The notes: generated by a model from the sequence alone, not told the origin. A DNA stretch of 64,000 nt from Marinilactibacillus sp. Marseille-P9653 (GCF_916618885.1 NZ_CAKAKH010000001.1:186001-250000); one strand, 5' to 3'. Numbered from the stretch's first letter, positions 33,808 to 43,793 are shown. Made by a program: numbers and translations.

Positions 33808-33841
33808 AAGTTGCATCTTGGAAAAGATGCAGCTTTTTATT
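33808..33841 (+). terminator. Terminator of the PhnCDEE-type operon
   Basis: AAGTTGCATCTT pairs with AAGATGCAGCTT around four bases, followed by TTTTATT. Confidence 0.85.
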
Positions 33842-33894
33842 ATAAGTGGAAAGCGCCGGTTGAGAATAATTAAACCGTGCTGCGGAGGGTTTAA

Positions 33895-35223
33895 ATGAAT
33901 ACCAATAAATTATTTTTCAAATATGTCAGCTTAAATGTTTTAGGTATGATCGGAATTTCTTTATATATTCTAGCGGATACTTTTTTTATCGCACAAGCTC
34001 TGGGCTCCAACGGGATCGCTTCTTTGAATTTAAGTATACCGGCTTATGGCGTGATTCACGGTATCGGGCTGATGCTGGGACTAGGTGGTGCTTCGCGCTT
34101 TAGTATACTGAATGCACAGCGAAAGACCAAAGAAGCCCAAAGTGTTTACACACAATCTCTTCTATTTGGTGTGATTGTGGGAATTGTGTTTTCTGTTATA
34201 GGTGTCATAGGAGCGGACAATATTGCACATATGCTTGGTGCTAACAACGAAACATTCGCGAATACATCTATCTACCTGAGAACACTACTATTCTTTTCTC
34301 CATTTTTTATTTTGAATAATGCCATGCAATCTTTTGTTAGAAATGATGGAGACCCGTCACTAGCAATGTACGGCATGTTACTGGGCAGTTTCTTGAATAT
34401 TGTTTTGGACTATATTTTTATTTTCCCATTAGATATGGGAATGTTTGGAGCAGCTCTAGCAACGAGTATTGCACCAATTAGTAGTTTGGCTATCTTAAGC
34501 ATTCACTTTAGACGTCCGACGAATCAGCTGAAATTTGTTTTCCAAGGGATTCAACTAAAAGTAATGAAAGATATCTGTTACTTAGGTGCAGCTGGATTTA
34601 TCAATGAAATTGCGGCAGCGGTTGTTATGTTTTCCTTTAATACCATTATTTTTATGCTTGAAGGAAATCTAGGGTTAGCCGCTTACGGGATTGTTGCCAA
34701 CATCTCCTTTGTTGTATTATCGTTGTTTACAGGGGTCGCACAAGGAGCACAGCCGCTTTTAAGTGATAGCTACGGGCTCAAAGACTTGGACAAGATGAAA
34801 CACGTATTAACACTCTCAATAGCCACAGCACTCTCTATTAGCACACTGATTTATGTCTCGACTTTTATATTTAGAGACGGTATTATTTCTGCTTTTAATA
34901 GTGACCAGAATCTCCACGTAAAAGAGATGGCGATTGTGGGTCTTTTGATATACTTTATCGGATTTTTCTTCGCAGGAGCCAATACAATTTTGACGACGTA
35001 TTTCAGTGCAACAGATCAACCAAGGCTAGCATTATTCTTTTCCTTGCTTAGAGGTGGGTTTATTATTATTCCAGCTGTATTATTATTAAGCCATCTTTAC
35101 GGGATGACCGGTGTATGGTCCTCTTATGTAGTGGCGGAAGCCGTAGTTATTGGCTGTATCATGATCAAAATGAATCCGAAAAAACGGATTAAGCAAAAAA
35201 AGGTTCCGCAAAAAGAAATTTAA
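33895..35223 (+). CDS. MATE family efflux transporter
   Basis: The 442-residue protein has about twelve predicted helices in two similar halves. ADTFFIAQALGSNGIASLNL at the start and FFFAGANTILTTYFSATDQP in the second half are typical of the DinF/MepA-like MATE group. It exports cationic drugs or metabolites in exchange for sodium or protons. The substrate is unknown. GCGGAGGG lies before the ATG. It is transcribed alone. The last 20 residues are basic. Confidence 0.88.
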   Translation: MNTNKLFFKYVSLNVLGMIGISLYILADTFFIAQALGSNGIASLNLSIPAYGVIHGIGLMLGLGGASRFSILNAQRKTKEAQSVYTQSLLFGVIVGIVFSVIGVIGADNIAHMLGANNETFANTSIYLRTLLFFSPFFILNNAMQSFVRNDGDPSLAMYGMLLGSFLNIVLDYIFIFPLDMGMFGAALATSIAPISSLAILSIHFRRPTNQLKFVFQGIQLKVMKDICYLGAAGFINEIAAAVVMFSFNTIIFMLEGNLGLAAYGIVANISFVVLSLFTGVAQGAQPLLSDSYGLKDLDKMKHVLTLSIATALSISTLIYVSTFIFRDGIISAFNSDQNLHVKEMAIVGLLIYFIGFFFAGANTILTTYFSATDQPRLALFFSLLRGGFIIIPAVLLLSHLYGMTGVWSSYVVAEAVVIGCIMIKMNPKKRIKQKKVPQKEI

Positions 35224-35649
35224 AAAAGCAATAAACTTTTTTGCTTAATGATAACCGCTAGTTTGTTCTGTAATGGAACAAATTAATGGTTATTTTTATA
35301 GGGTAACGGTTCTTAGAGACTTGTTATGTTAACCAAACGCATTAAGAAAAATAAGCGTATAATAAAAGCTATCATATAATCGGTAACTTTTAGTAGAGAA
35401 TTGAGTGATTTTCAAATTTATTATGATATGTGGAAATTTACAAATCTTTCTAAAACTTAAATAGGTTAAATACACGAATCGATCCTAATCATTGAATATC
35501 AATTTTGGAATTTAAATGCATTTCTAAGTATCTATTCAAAAAGACTTGGTAGACATCAAACATTCGTATTATGGACTGTAATGGTGGAAATGATTAATAA
35601 ATAATTAGCTTTTTTAAAAGTGGAGATGTTTATACAAAGAAAAAAATTA
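35224..35649. other. Intergenic region between the MATE gene and the rib promoter
   Basis: About 425 AT-rich bases. Short dyads are present near 35260-35290 (GTTTGTTCTGTAATGGAACAAA), but there is no terminator with a clear T run and no supported open frame. Confidence 0.4.
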
Positions 35650-35678
35650 TTGACAAAAGATTTTTGACTCTTTATTCT
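35650..35678 (+). promoter_or_regulatory. Sigma-A promoter of the rib operon
   Basis: TTGACA (35650-35655), a 17-base spacer and TATTCT (35673-35678). Transcription would start just before the riboswitch. Confidence 0.8.
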
Positions 35679-35697
35679 TAGACTTACAAAAGTGAAT

Positions 35698-35806
35698 AGT
35701 CTTCAGGGCAGGGTGAAAGTCCCTACCGGTGGTAAAGCCCACGAGCCGCAAGGCAGATTCGGTTAAATTCCGAAGCCGACAGTATAGTCTGGATGAAAGA
35801 AGACAT
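35698..35806 (+). ncRNA. FMN riboswitch (RFN element)
   Basis: The conserved RFN core is readable: CTTCAGGGCAGGGTGAAAGT, then CCCTACCGGTGGT, AGCCCACGAGCCGC, GATTCGGTTAAATTCCGAAG, GCCGACAGTATAGTC and GGATGAAAGAAGA. The two outer strands (GTCTTC and GAAGAC) form P1. FMN binding is expected to favour termination downstream and shut off riboflavin synthesis and uptake genes. Confidence 0.95.
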
Positions 35807-35880
35807 TGAATGATATAGTGAATATTCTGAGAGTCTGTAATTTTTGACTTTTAGGATAAGAGCTAGTTGTATTCAGAATG

Positions 35881-35909
35881 CCCTGGGAAATTTTTTTTCC
35901 AGGGTTTTT
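35881..35909 (+). terminator. Riboswitch-controlled terminator
   Basis: CCCTGG pairs with CCAGGG around a T-rich loop, followed by TTTTT. An upstream dyad ATTCTGA (about 35823-35830) with TCAGAAT just before this stem could belong to the antiterminator. Confidence 0.7.
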
Positions 35910-35982
35910 AGCGTTCTCTACTGTATAGGAGCAATCGTATACTAGGAGTCTGTTTATTTGAATACCATTAATTTCAAAAGCC

Positions 35983-36018
35983 AAGCCCTGAATCTCATAA
36001 AGATTTGGGGCTTTTTTT
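35983..36018 (+). terminator. Second terminator in the rib leader
   Basis: AAGCCCTGAATCT pairs with AGATTTGGGGCTT (one mismatch) around five bases, followed by seven T. It ends only 18 bases before ribD, so it also has to be bypassed for expression. Confidence 0.75.
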
Positions 36019-36036
36019 GATGGAAGGAGAATCTAT

Positions 36037-37119
36037 ATGGACAGATTCTATATGAGAATCGCATTGATGTTAGCAGAAAAAGGTAGGGGACAAACCTCAC
36101 CAAATCCGCTCGTTGGGGCGGTTATTGTTAAAGAAGGAAGAGTCATAGGTCATGGATATCATGAACAATACGGGAGACCGCACGCTGAAGTTAACGCTAT
36201 TAAAAACGCAACTGAACCGGTGGAAGGTGCAACCATTTACGTCACACTTGAACCTTGCGTACATTTCGGGAAAACGCCGCCCTGTACGGATTTAATTATT
36301 GAAAGCAAGATAAAAAAAGTTGTCGTAGCTGCAAAGGATCCCAATCCATTGGTAGCCGGTAAAGGCATTCAACTTCTCCAAGAAGCAGGTATTGAAGTAA
36401 GAGAAGGCGTACTTCGAGAAGAAAGTGAAAAGTTAAACGAGGTATTCAATAAATTTATTACAACTAAAAAACCCTTTGTCATTATGAAGTATGCAATGAC
36501 GTTGGATGGGAAAATTGCTACTGAATCAGGAGAATCCAAATGGATTTCATCTGAAAAATCTAGAAATCATACGCATAAAATTAGAGGAAAGGTAGCTGCA
36601 ATATTAATAGGGATTGGAACAGTACTTAAAGATAATCCGCTACTAACCTGTCGCATTGAAGGATTGTCGAATCCTATAAGGGTTGTGTTAGATAAGAACT
36701 TGAATATACCAGAGTCATCAAATATTCTTCGGACTTTAGATCTAGCGCCTACGATTATTGTTACATCCGAGTCAGCTTGTGCTGAGAAAATAGATCGACT
36801 GAAGCAGAAGGGTGTGCAGGTTTTATTAATGCAGTTAGATGACGGAACATTCGACTTCAAAAAACTAATGACGCTTTTAGTGGAAGCTGGTATCGATAGT
36901 CTACTAATTGAAGGCGGGGCTTCAACTCATGCAGCAGCATTTGAAGCTGGTGTGGTAGATAAAGTTGCCGTGTACATTGCACCTAAAATATTTGGAGGTC
37001 AAAACGCCTTATCGCCTATTGGAGGGAAAGGTATTCAGAAAATCAGCGCAGCTTTGGAACTTAAAACGTATGAGCTAAGCCAACTAGGAGAAGATATTTT
37101 GGTAGAAGGATATTTGTAA
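36037..37119 (+). CDS. ribD: Riboflavin biosynthesis deaminase/reductase
   Basis: The 360-residue bifunctional enzyme carries out the second and third steps after GTP cyclohydrolase. The N-terminal deaminase (1-145) has the zinc ligands in HAEVNAI and TLEPCVHFGKTPPCTDLI. The C-terminal reductase (about 148-360) has MKYAMTLDGKIATESGESKW and IEGGASTHAAAFEAG. AAGGAG precedes the ATG. It is the first gene behind the FMN riboswitch; ribE follows after 14 bases. Confidence 0.96.
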   Translation: MDRFYMRIALMLAEKGRGQTSPNPLVGAVIVKEGRVIGHGYHEQYGRPHAEVNAIKNATEPVEGATIYVTLEPCVHFGKTPPCTDLIIESKIKKVVVAAKDPNPLVAGKGIQLLQEAGIEVREGVLREESEKLNEVFNKFITTKKPFVIMKYAMTLDGKIATESGESKWISSEKSRNHTHKIRGKVAAILIGIGTVLKDNPLLTCRIEGLSNPIRVVLDKNLNIPESSNILRTLDLAPTIIVTSESACAEKIDRLKQKGVQVLLMQLDDGTFDFKKLMTLLVEAGIDSLLIEGGASTHAAAFEAGVVDKVAVYIAPKIFGGQNALSPIGGKGIQKISAALELKTYELSQLGEDILVEGYL

Positions 37120-37133
37120 GAGGAGGAATTGAG

Positions 37134-37787
37134 GTGTTCACAGGAATAGTTGAAGAAATTGGAACAGTGACAAACATCAGAAAGTCTCAAAAATCTAGCC
37201 GAATAACCATTAGTGCGAGTAAAACCTTACAAGGAACAAAAATCGGGGACAGCATTATGGTTCAAGGCGTTTGTTTGACCGTAGAAAAGATGACTGCGCA
37301 AGCCTTTGAAGCAGATGTCATGGCTGAAACAATAACTAGAACAAATTTTCAACAGTTAATGAATCTATCTCCTGTAAATTTAGAACGTGCATTAACTTTA
37401 GAAACAAGGTTAGGTGGTCATATGGTCAGTGGACACATTGACGGAACGGGCATCATTAAAAGCTATCGCCAGGAAGAAAATGCAGTTTGGGTAACCATAG
37501 AAACTGGACTCGAAATTCTCAAGTATATAATCGAAAAAGGGTCAATTGCTCTAGACGGCATTAGCTTGACTGTCGTTTCAGTAACAAACACGGCCTTTTC
37601 TGTATCCATCATTCCACATACTGCTGAAGAAACTACATTGCTTAAACATAGCGTTGGTGATTTGGTTAATTTAGAATGTGACCTTATTGGGAAATACGTA
37701 GAAAAACTGCTGAAAGTATCAAGTGAAAAAGCAACAAATCAGTCTTCAATAACAGAGAGTGTTTTATTGAATGCTGGATTTATTTAG
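37134..37787 (+). CDS. ribE: Riboflavin synthase, alpha subunit
   Basis: The 217-residue enzyme dismutates two molecules of dimethylribityllumazine into riboflavin. It begins at GTG with GAGGAGG upstream, giving the family start MFTGIVEEIGTV. The two lumazine-binding repeats are visible, with GGHMVSGHIDGTG in the first linker and SIIPHTAEETTL in the second. It is slightly longer than usual because of a Ser-rich C-terminal tail. Confidence 0.95.
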   Translation: MFTGIVEEIGTVTNIRKSQKSSRITISASKTLQGTKIGDSIMVQGVCLTVEKMTAQAFEADVMAETITRTNFQQLMNLSPVNLERALTLETRLGGHMVSGHIDGTGIIKSYRQEENAVWVTIETGLEILKYIIEKGSIALDGISLTVVSVTNTAFSVSIIPHTAEETTLLKHSVGDLVNLECDLIGKYVEKLLKVSSEKATNQSSITESVLLNAGFI

Positions 37788-37801
37788 ACGGAGGTACACG
37801 T

Positions 37802-38989
37802 ATGTTTAATGATATAGAAGAACTAATTGAAGATATCAAAAACGGAAAAAACGTCATTATCGTAGATGACGAAAATAGAGAAAATGAAGGAGATATTATT
37901 TGTGCAGCAGAATTTGCAACGCCAGAAAATGTTAACTTTATGGCTAAATATGCTAGAGGACTCATCTGTATTCCTATGACACGAGAATATACAAATAAGT
38001 TCGACTTATCTCAAATGGTTAATCGAAACACGGATGACCATGGTACTGCCTTTACCGTTTCAATCGATTTTAAAGATACAACTACAGGAATATCAGCTTA
38101 TGAAAGATCGATCACAGCATTGAAGCTTGTGGAAGAAAAAACAGAAGCTAAAGATTTCAAGCATCCGGGTCATATGTTTCCACTTGAAGCAGTAAAAGGA
38201 GGTGTTCTAAAAAGAATTGGGCATACAGAAGCGACAGTCGACCTCGCTCGTCTTGCCGGCTTAAAGCCAGTTGGATTGTGTTGTGAAATCATGAATGAGG
38301 ATGGAACAATGGCAAGAAGGGATGACCTAATCAGTTTCGCGTCTGAGCATGGGTTGAAAATTGGTACGATCAAAGATTTAGTGGAGTATCGAAAGAAAAC
38401 GGAACAAGTAATGAGTAAGGATTCTGTTGCGAAATTGCCAACGAAGTACGGAGAATTTACGATACACTCTTATCAGCATGCTTATACGAATGAGCATCAT
38501 ATCGCGCTTGTAATGGGAGATGTCAGTGACGGAGAGCCGGTGTTGTGTAGAGTGCACTCGGAATGTCTGACAGGAGATGTTTTTGCATCGAAAAAGTGTG
38601 ATTGTGGAGAACAACTAGAATTAGCCATGAAGAAGATTGCAGATGAAGGTAGAGGGATTCTACTATATATGAGACAAGAGGGTAGAGGCATAGGCTTGAT
38701 CAATAAAATTAGAGCATATGCTCTACAAGATCAAGGTCACGATACGATTCAAGCCAATATACTATTAGGATTACCAGTCGATGCTAGAGAGTATCATGAG
38801 TGTAAACAAATTTTCGATGATTTGAGAGTCAATCGACTAAATTTGATGACAAATAATCCTTTAAAAGTATCTAGTTTAAAAGCCTATGGATTAACGATTG
38901 AAAATAGAGTACCTATCAGTATAGAATCAAATATCTATGACCAGGCTTATCTACGAACAAAAAAAGAAGAAATGGGTCATTACTTATAA
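37802..38989 (+). CDS. ribBA: Bifunctional DHBP synthase / GTP cyclohydrolase II
   Basis: The 395-residue protein makes both precursors of riboflavin. The N-terminal DHBP synthase (1-200) has [20 protein letters not shown] and [20 protein letters not shown]. The C-terminal GTP cyclohydrolase II (about 205-395) has the zinc-binding [20 protein letters not shown] and [10 protein letters not shown]. Both parts look complete. GGAGG precedes the ATG, 14 bases after ribE. Confidence 0.96.
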   Translation: MFNDIEELIEDIKNGKNVIIVDDENRENEGDIICAAEFATPENVNFMAKYARGLICIPMTREYTNKFDLSQMVNRNTDDHGTAFTVSIDFKDTTTGISAYERSITALKLVEEKTEAKDFKHPGHMFPLEAVKGGVLKRIGHTEATVDLARLAGLKPVGLCCEIMNEDGTMARRDDLISFASEHGLKIGTIKDLVEYRKKTEQVMSKDSVAKLPTKYGEFTIHSYQHAYTNEHHIALVMGDVSDGEPVLCRVHSECLTGDVFASKKCDCGEQLELAMKKIADEGRGILLYMRQEGRGIGLINKIRAYALQDQGHDTIQANILLGLPVDAREYHECKQIFDDLRVNRLNLMTNNPLKVSSLKAYGLTIENRVPISIESNIYDQAYLRTKKEEMGHYL

Positions 38990-39014
38990 TGATACCTTTT
39001 ATGGAGGAAAAAAT

Positions 39015-39476
39015 ATGAAAGTATTAGAAGGAAATTTGATTGCAGAAGATTTGAAAATTGGAATTGTCATTGCTCGATTTAATGAATTTATCGGGTCCAA
39101 ATTATTGGACGGGGCAGTAGATGCACTCATTAGACATGGTATGAAAGAAACGGACATTGATGTTGCATGGGTACCGGGGGCGTATGAAATTCCTTTGGTG
39201 GCTAAAAAGATGGCGGCTACAGGTCAGTATGATGCAGTCATTACACTTGGTGCGGTTATTAAAGGATCAACTTCACACTATGATCATGTTTGTGCTGAAG
39301 TATCAAAAGGCGTGGCTTCAGCTTCTGACAGTACAGGCGTACCCGTGTTATTCGGCGTACTCACAACGTATACAATCGAACAAGCGATTGAAAGAGCGGG
39401 AACCAAAGCAGGAAATAAAGGCTTTGAAGTAGCTACAGGAGCGATTGAAATGGCTAACTTGATGAAACAATTTTAA
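39015..39476 (+). CDS. ribH: 6,7-dimethyl-8-ribityllumazine synthase
   Basis: The 153-residue enzyme condenses the RibB product with the RibD pathway product. [44 protein letters not shown] (with the catalytic His) and [17 protein letters not shown] are all present. The start at 39015 is chosen because GGAGG lies eight bases upstream and the family begins there; a longer frame from 38937 overlaps ribBA. Last gene of the rib operon. Confidence 0.96.
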   Translation: MKVLEGNLIAEDLKIGIVIARFNEFIGSKLLDGAVDALIRHGMKETDIDVAWVPGAYEIPLVAKKMAATGQYDAVITLGAVIKGSTSHYDHVCAEVSKGVASASDSTGVPVLFGVLTTYTIEQAIERAGTKAGNKGFEVATGAIEMANLMKQF

Positions 39477-39528
39477 GATGAACATGGAAAGAAAAACGGG
39501 ATAAAATAGGCAATATTTGGTTAAAATA

Positions 39529-39567
39529 AAAAGAGTGAAATCTGCTATAAGATTTCACTCTTCTTTT
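39529..39567 (+). terminator. Terminator of the rib operon
   Basis: AAGAGTGAAATC (39531-39542) pairs perfectly with 39551-39562 around eight bases, followed by CTTTT. Confidence 0.88.
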
Positions 39568-39683
39568 ACATAAAATGACGATAATTACATAAATTTTTAA
39601 AAAAAATTGACAATCACTGTGACGAATTGTATCCATCAAGATAAAGGGGATAATGAAATTATCTATAAACGCCTGAAATTGTA

Positions 39684-39692
39684 TGTTATAAT
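39684..39692 (+). promoter_or_regulatory. Extended -10 promoter of the xyloglucan locus
   Basis: TGTTATAAT is a perfect extended -10 (TGN before TATAAT). The -35 region is poor, as is common with extended -10 promoters that need an activator, here perhaps the response regulator at 43794. Confidence 0.55.
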
Positions 39693-39701
39693 TCTATAAA
39701 A

Positions 39702-39715
39702 ATTAAGCGGTTACA
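39702..39715. promoter_or_regulatory. Likely cre (CcpA) site at the transcription start
   Basis: ATTAAGCGGTTACA matches 12 of 14 positions of the cre consensus TGWAARCGNTNWCA. It lies just downstream of the -10 box, a position that allows catabolite repression. Confidence 0.55.
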
Positions 39716-39732
39716 TATAAGGGGCGGTTAGA

Positions 39733-42009
39733 TTGACGGATTTTTTAACTAAAGGTGTTTGGAGTACGAAGCCAGCTGAGAAGTGGGAAGACGGTTATAT
39801 CGTTGGGAATGGTGCTTTGGGCGGCATATTATTTGGTTCGCCAAATGTATTCAGCTTAGTCGCAAACCACCACACATTATTTCTAAAACAAAATAAGATG
39901 AACAACATTCCAGATATGTCAGATCACTTGGACTCGCTTAGAGCGGTCATTGAAGCAGAAGGTTATCAAAAAGGTGTCGAATACTTTGAAAAAGTCGCTT
40001 TAGAAAAAGGCTATCAAGGGTTAACGATGAGTGATCCTTACCATCCGGGCAGTGAGATTCAGTTAGAGATAGAAGTAGACGGAAAATTTGTTACTGACTT
40101 TCAGCGACAACTAGACTATGAAAAAGGTCTAGCGATTGAGACTTTTGAGGCAAAAAAGCAACGATTCAAAAAGACACTCTTTTGTTCCAAAGCAAACGGA
40201 GCGTTGTATTTAAAAATTGAATCGAATGATCCTTTCGATGTATCTTTTTCGCTGAAAGATTATCAGAACCCTGAGCTGAATCAGGAAATCGTTCAAATGA
40301 CAGAATGTAGACTCGTTCAAAAATCGACCTATCTTGATCAAACTAGTTACGTCTCTAGCTTGGACTGGACCATTTCAGAAGGAACCGTTGCTGTTCATCA
40401 AAATCAAGTTGAAATCAATCAGACAAGATCCGTCTGTTTTGCTTTATCTATCCATCCGGAAGCTATAACCAATAGTGTGGATGATTTTGACCAGATTCAG
40501 CGAGTGCACCTTCAGGAATTCCAAGCAACTTACAATCAAGTTTCATTAACGCTTGTTAATGATGAAGAGAGAAGAAAGTCTTTGAAAGAAATTGTTGAAG
40601 AGATGCGCGAAACGCATACTGTTCCTTTGGTGCTGTATGAGAAACTGTACGATGCAAGTCGTTATGTCATCCAATCTATGACTGGGGAAGCTCTGCCAAA
40701 CCTTCAAGGGATTTGGGGCGGAGACTTTTCGCCTGCCTGGAGTGGGGATTACACCTTGGACACCAACGTTCAGCTTGCTATTGCTTCTTTAGCTAGTCTT
40801 GGATTGTTTGAACAGTTTGATGGCTTGTTCAACAAAATGGCAGACTATGACGAGGATTTCAAAGAGAATGCTGCTCGTTATTATGGATGTCGCGGATACC
40901 TAATGCCTGTTCATGCAAGTACACGTGCGCTCCATGTGCATTGGAATAGCGAATGGCCGATGGTTCTATGGACTGCCGGGGCGGGTTGGATGAGTCACTT
41001 TTACGATGAGTATTTTGAATATACACAAGACAAGATTTTTCTAAAAGAAGTTACGATACCTTTTTATATTGAAACACTCTTGTTCTACGAGGATTTCTTA
41101 ACGATTCAAAAGGGAAAAGTCCATTTGCGACCAAGCTACTCCGCTGAGAATGGAATGGGGGATACGGCGACAATGGATATCGCCGTCATCAAAGAAACGA
41201 TTTGGAATCTACAAAAAGCTTATCAGCTACTTGATGAACCAGTCCCTGAAAAATATGAGGTATTATTGACCCAGCTACCGGATTACATGATGGATTCGGA
41301 TGGTATTTTAAAAGAATGGATTGATGAAACCAAGGCCGAGCACTTTAATCATCGTCATTTTTCTAATTTGTATCCTGTATTTCAAAGCAAAGAAATTGAC
41401 CGTAAATCACCTATTTTATGGGAAGCAGCGAATAAAGCATTCGATAAACGAATCGAAGCTTGGTTGTTGAGTGAAGATGGCGATACAAGTTCTTCTCACG
41501 GTAGAATTCATGCAGCAATGTGTGGAATTGCGCTTGAAAGACCCAATGAAGTGGAAGCTGCGTTGCGCGAACTCGTTATCAATGAATCTTTTTTCCCGTC
41601 GCTTGCGACAGCTCACTATAACCAAGCTCATGTGTTCAATGTGGATGCAAATGGCTCTTTCCCTAAAGTCCTTCATGATGCTCTGATCTATTCAGAGGCA
41701 GATGACGTTTTGACATTATTTAAAGCAACACCGAGTTGGTTGAATAAGGGATCTTTAAAAGGGATTCGCTTGCCCAAAAATATACGCGTGGAAAAACTGG
41801 ATTGGGATTTAGTAGGGAAAGAAAAAACCTGCCGTTTAACCTTACAGTCGGACCTAGACCAGACGGTTTCAGTTCAGTTGCAGCAGCAATATACTCAGAG
41901 AAAAACAAATATAGATGACATACAAGTCGTTTTGACCAATCAAAAAGCGCAAACGATTGACTTACAGTTCACCACGCTAGAGGATGTGTCTGATGGAGAA
42001 ACCAACTAA
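39733..42009 (+). CDS. GH95-family glycosidase, probable alpha-L-fucosidase
   Basis: The 758-residue protein has no signal peptide, so it acts in the cytoplasm. The N-terminal beta domain (about 5-260) has GYIVGNGALGGILFGSP. The (alpha/alpha)6 barrel (about 300-680) has EALPNLQGIWGGDFSPAWSG, HVHWNSEWPMVLW, LRPSYSAENG and HFNHRHFSNLYPVF, as in GH95. GH95 contains alpha-1,2-L-fucosidases and alpha-L-galactosidases. In the locus it would remove the terminal fucose or galactose of imported xyloglucan oligosaccharides. One difference: the N-I-N motif that holds the catalytic water in characterised fucosidases reads D-T-N here (TLDTNVQLA), so it is a divergent subgroup and activity is uncertain. 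Start TTG with GGGGCGG upstream. Its end overlaps the kinase gene by 17 bases. Confidence 0.7.
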   Translation: MTDFLTKGVWSTKPAEKWEDGYIVGNGALGGILFGSPNVFSLVANHHTLFLKQNKMNNIPDMSDHLDSLRAVIEAEGYQKGVEYFEKVALEKGYQGLTMSDPYHPGSEIQLEIEVDGKFVTDFQRQLDYEKGLAIETFEAKKQRFKKTLFCSKANGALYLKIESNDPFDVSFSLKDYQNPELNQEIVQMTECRLVQKSTYLDQTSYVSSLDWTISEGTVAVHQNQVEINQTRSVCFALSIHPEAITNSVDDFDQIQRVHLQEFQATYNQVSLTLVNDEERRKSLKEIVEEMRETHTVPLVLYEKLYDASRYVIQSMTGEALPNLQGIWGGDFSPAWSGDYTLDTNVQLAIASLASLGLFEQFDGLFNKMADYDEDFKENAARYYGCRGYLMPVHASTRALHVHWNSEWPMVLWTAGAGWMSHFYDEYFEYTQDKIFLKEVTIPFYIETLLFYEDFLTIQKGKVHLRPSYSAENGMGDTATMDIAVIKETIWNLQKAYQLLDEPVPEKYEVLLTQLPDYMMDSDGILKEWIDETKAEHFNHRHFSNLYPVFQSKEIDRKSPILWEAANKAFDKRIEAWLLSEDGDTSSSHGRIHAAMCGIALERPNEVEAALRELVINESFFPSLATAHYNQAHVFNVDANGSFPKVLHDALIYSEADDVLTLFKATPSWLNKGSLKGIRLPKNIRVEKLDWDLVGKEKTCRLTLQSDLDQTVSVQLQQQYTQRKTNIDDIQVVLTNQKAQTIDLQFTTLEDVSDGETN

Positions 42010-43792
42010 ACAAGGACGTTACATTTCGATCAAGCAAAAATTACTTGGTTCTTATTTCATCATGCTGATTATTCCAATTTTGCTTGTTGGCATTTATTTG
42101 ACAGCTAGTATCCGAACCAATCTGATCAACAATAAAATGGCGGAGATTGAAAATAACAACGAGCGGATCCAAATGGACTATGTAACGCTTTTGTCGTCCG
42201 TCACGAATGTTTCTGACTGGATTTATCAGGATGGAGACTTAGCTGATCTTGTTCAAACGCAATACGCAAATCCTTTTGATGTATACGAAGCTTACCAGCG
42301 CTACCAGATGTTTGAAGATTATTTGCGATACTATGATGAAATTGAGCACATTCGCTTTTACGTTGATAATGACACACTGACAAGTACGACAGGCATTTAT
42401 AACGCTAACGAAACCATCAAAAATACCGATTGGTACCAAAGCAGTGTAAGTGGAAATGGTGGCATCGAATGGCTCGTTTTGGAAGACGGGATTACAAAAG
42501 ATCAGCATTTGAACCTGATTCGTTCGGTCTATCGAAACTACGAGCTAGTCGGTGTGCTGACGATTGCAGTAAATGAGAACATGGTCAAAAGTCTGCTAGC
42601 TGATTCAGCGAGTACCGTCTTTATCACATTGAACAACCAAACCCCGCTTTACAGCTATCCTGAATATGACAATATTCAGGATACGTATAACCAATATAGA
42701 CCCGTTCTAGACGCCGTTGAAGACACAGAAGGCAATTATGAAGCACTCGACTCTCAGCGGTATGACCGAGAATTTACCTTGAACATTCGAGACGTTCACA
42801 TTCCTAAAACCTTAGATTCTCAAATGCAGGTCGTGGGTGTCGTACCTACGGATAGTATATTGCAGGATGTGAATAGAAATTTACGATTAGCCTACATGAT
42901 CATTTTAGCGGTTTTAAGTATGAGCATATTGATGCTGGCGATTTTCATTCGAACCTTTAACAAACGGATCATCAAATTGAAAAACGCAATGACAATGGTG
43001 GCTGCCGGACAATTTACGATTCCGCCTTCCATCAAAGGTAATGACGAGTTATCTGATGTATACAAACATTTGGTGATGACAACGAGAAGTATCGAAGACC
43101 TGATGAAACTGAATGCGGAACATATTGTGAATGAGAAAGACTGGGAGCTGCAAGTAAAAGACGCACAGTTCAAAATGCTCGCAAGTCAGATCAATCCCCA
43201 TTTCTTGTATAACACACTCGAAATGATTCGAATGAAAGCACTAAGAAATCAGGACCGAGAAGTCGCGGAAATTGTCATGATTCTCAGTAAACTGATGCGA
43301 AAATCATTGGAAAGAAAACAGAAAGAAACGAAATTGAGTGAAGAGCTCGAATTCACTGAACTGTATTTACAAATTCAAAAACTGAGATTCGGTGAACATA
43401 TTGATTACGAAATCGAAAATACTACCCAACACGACTACACGATCGTACCATTGATCATTCAGCCACTTGTGGAAAATTCCTTTATTCATGGGATTGAACC
43501 AAAGATTGATAAAGGGAATATTAAGATTAAAGTAGTAGAAGTAGACGGTTACCTTGAGATCACAGTAAAAGATAATGGAATTGGAATGAAGTTAGATCAG
43601 TTGGAACAGATTCGAGCGCTATTGGCCTCTAATGGGGATAGTAGTCATCTAGGGGTTTACAATGTACACCAGCGTATACGGTTCACCTATGGTCCAAGTT
43701 CTGGATTATCTATCGATAGCGTTGAAGGAGAAGGCACAGTAGCGAAGATCAGATTACCTATACAAGAACACCTTAATCGACAGGAGGAATAA
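41993..43792 (+). CDS. Sensor histidine kinase, YesM type
   Basis: The 599-residue membrane kinase has two membrane helices (about 15-37 and 295-318) around a large extracellular dCache-like sensor, a HAMP domain (about 320-370), the phospho-accepting His in QINPHFLYNTLEMIRM (near residue 396) and ATP-binding boxes PLVENSFIHGIEP and DNGIGM. This is the HPK7/YesM group that works with AraC-type response regulators and senses plant oligosaccharides outside the cell. ATG 41993 is preferred over 41984 because AGAGG lies about eight bases before it. It overlaps the GH95 gene and is followed one base later by the response regulator gene. Confidence 0.9.
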   Translation: MEKPTKQGRYISIKQKLLGSYFIMLIIPILLVGIYLTASIRTNLINNKMAEIENNNERIQMDYVTLLSSVTNVSDWIYQDGDLADLVQTQYANPFDVYEAYQRYQMFEDYLRYYDEIEHIRFYVDNDTLTSTTGIYNANETIKNTDWYQSSVSGNGGIEWLVLEDGITKDQHLNLIRSVYRNYELVGVLTIAVNENMVKSLLADSASTVFITLNNQTPLYSYPEYDNIQDTYNQYRPVLDAVEDTEGNYEALDSQRYDREFTLNIRDVHIPKTLDSQMQVVGVVPTDSILQDVNRNLRLAYMIILAVLSMSILMLAIFIRTFNKRIIKLKNAMTMVAAGQFTIPPSIKGNDELSDVYKHLVMTTRSIEDLMKLNAEHIVNEKDWELQVKDAQFKMLASQINPHFLYNTLEMIRMKALRNQDREVAEIVMILSKLMRKSLERKQKETKLSEELEFTELYLQIQKLRFGEHIDYEIENTTQHDYTIVPLIIQPLVENSFIHGIEPKIDKGNIKIKVVEVDGYLEITVKDNGIGMKLDQLEQIRALLASNGDSSHLGVYNVHQRIRFTYGPSSGLSIDSVEGEGTVAKIRLPIQEHLNRQEE

Positions 43793-43793
43793 C

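Noticed and set aside
36560-36860. Minus-strand frames inside ribD and other core genes
   Set aside because: They are shadows of strongly conserved genes on the other strand.
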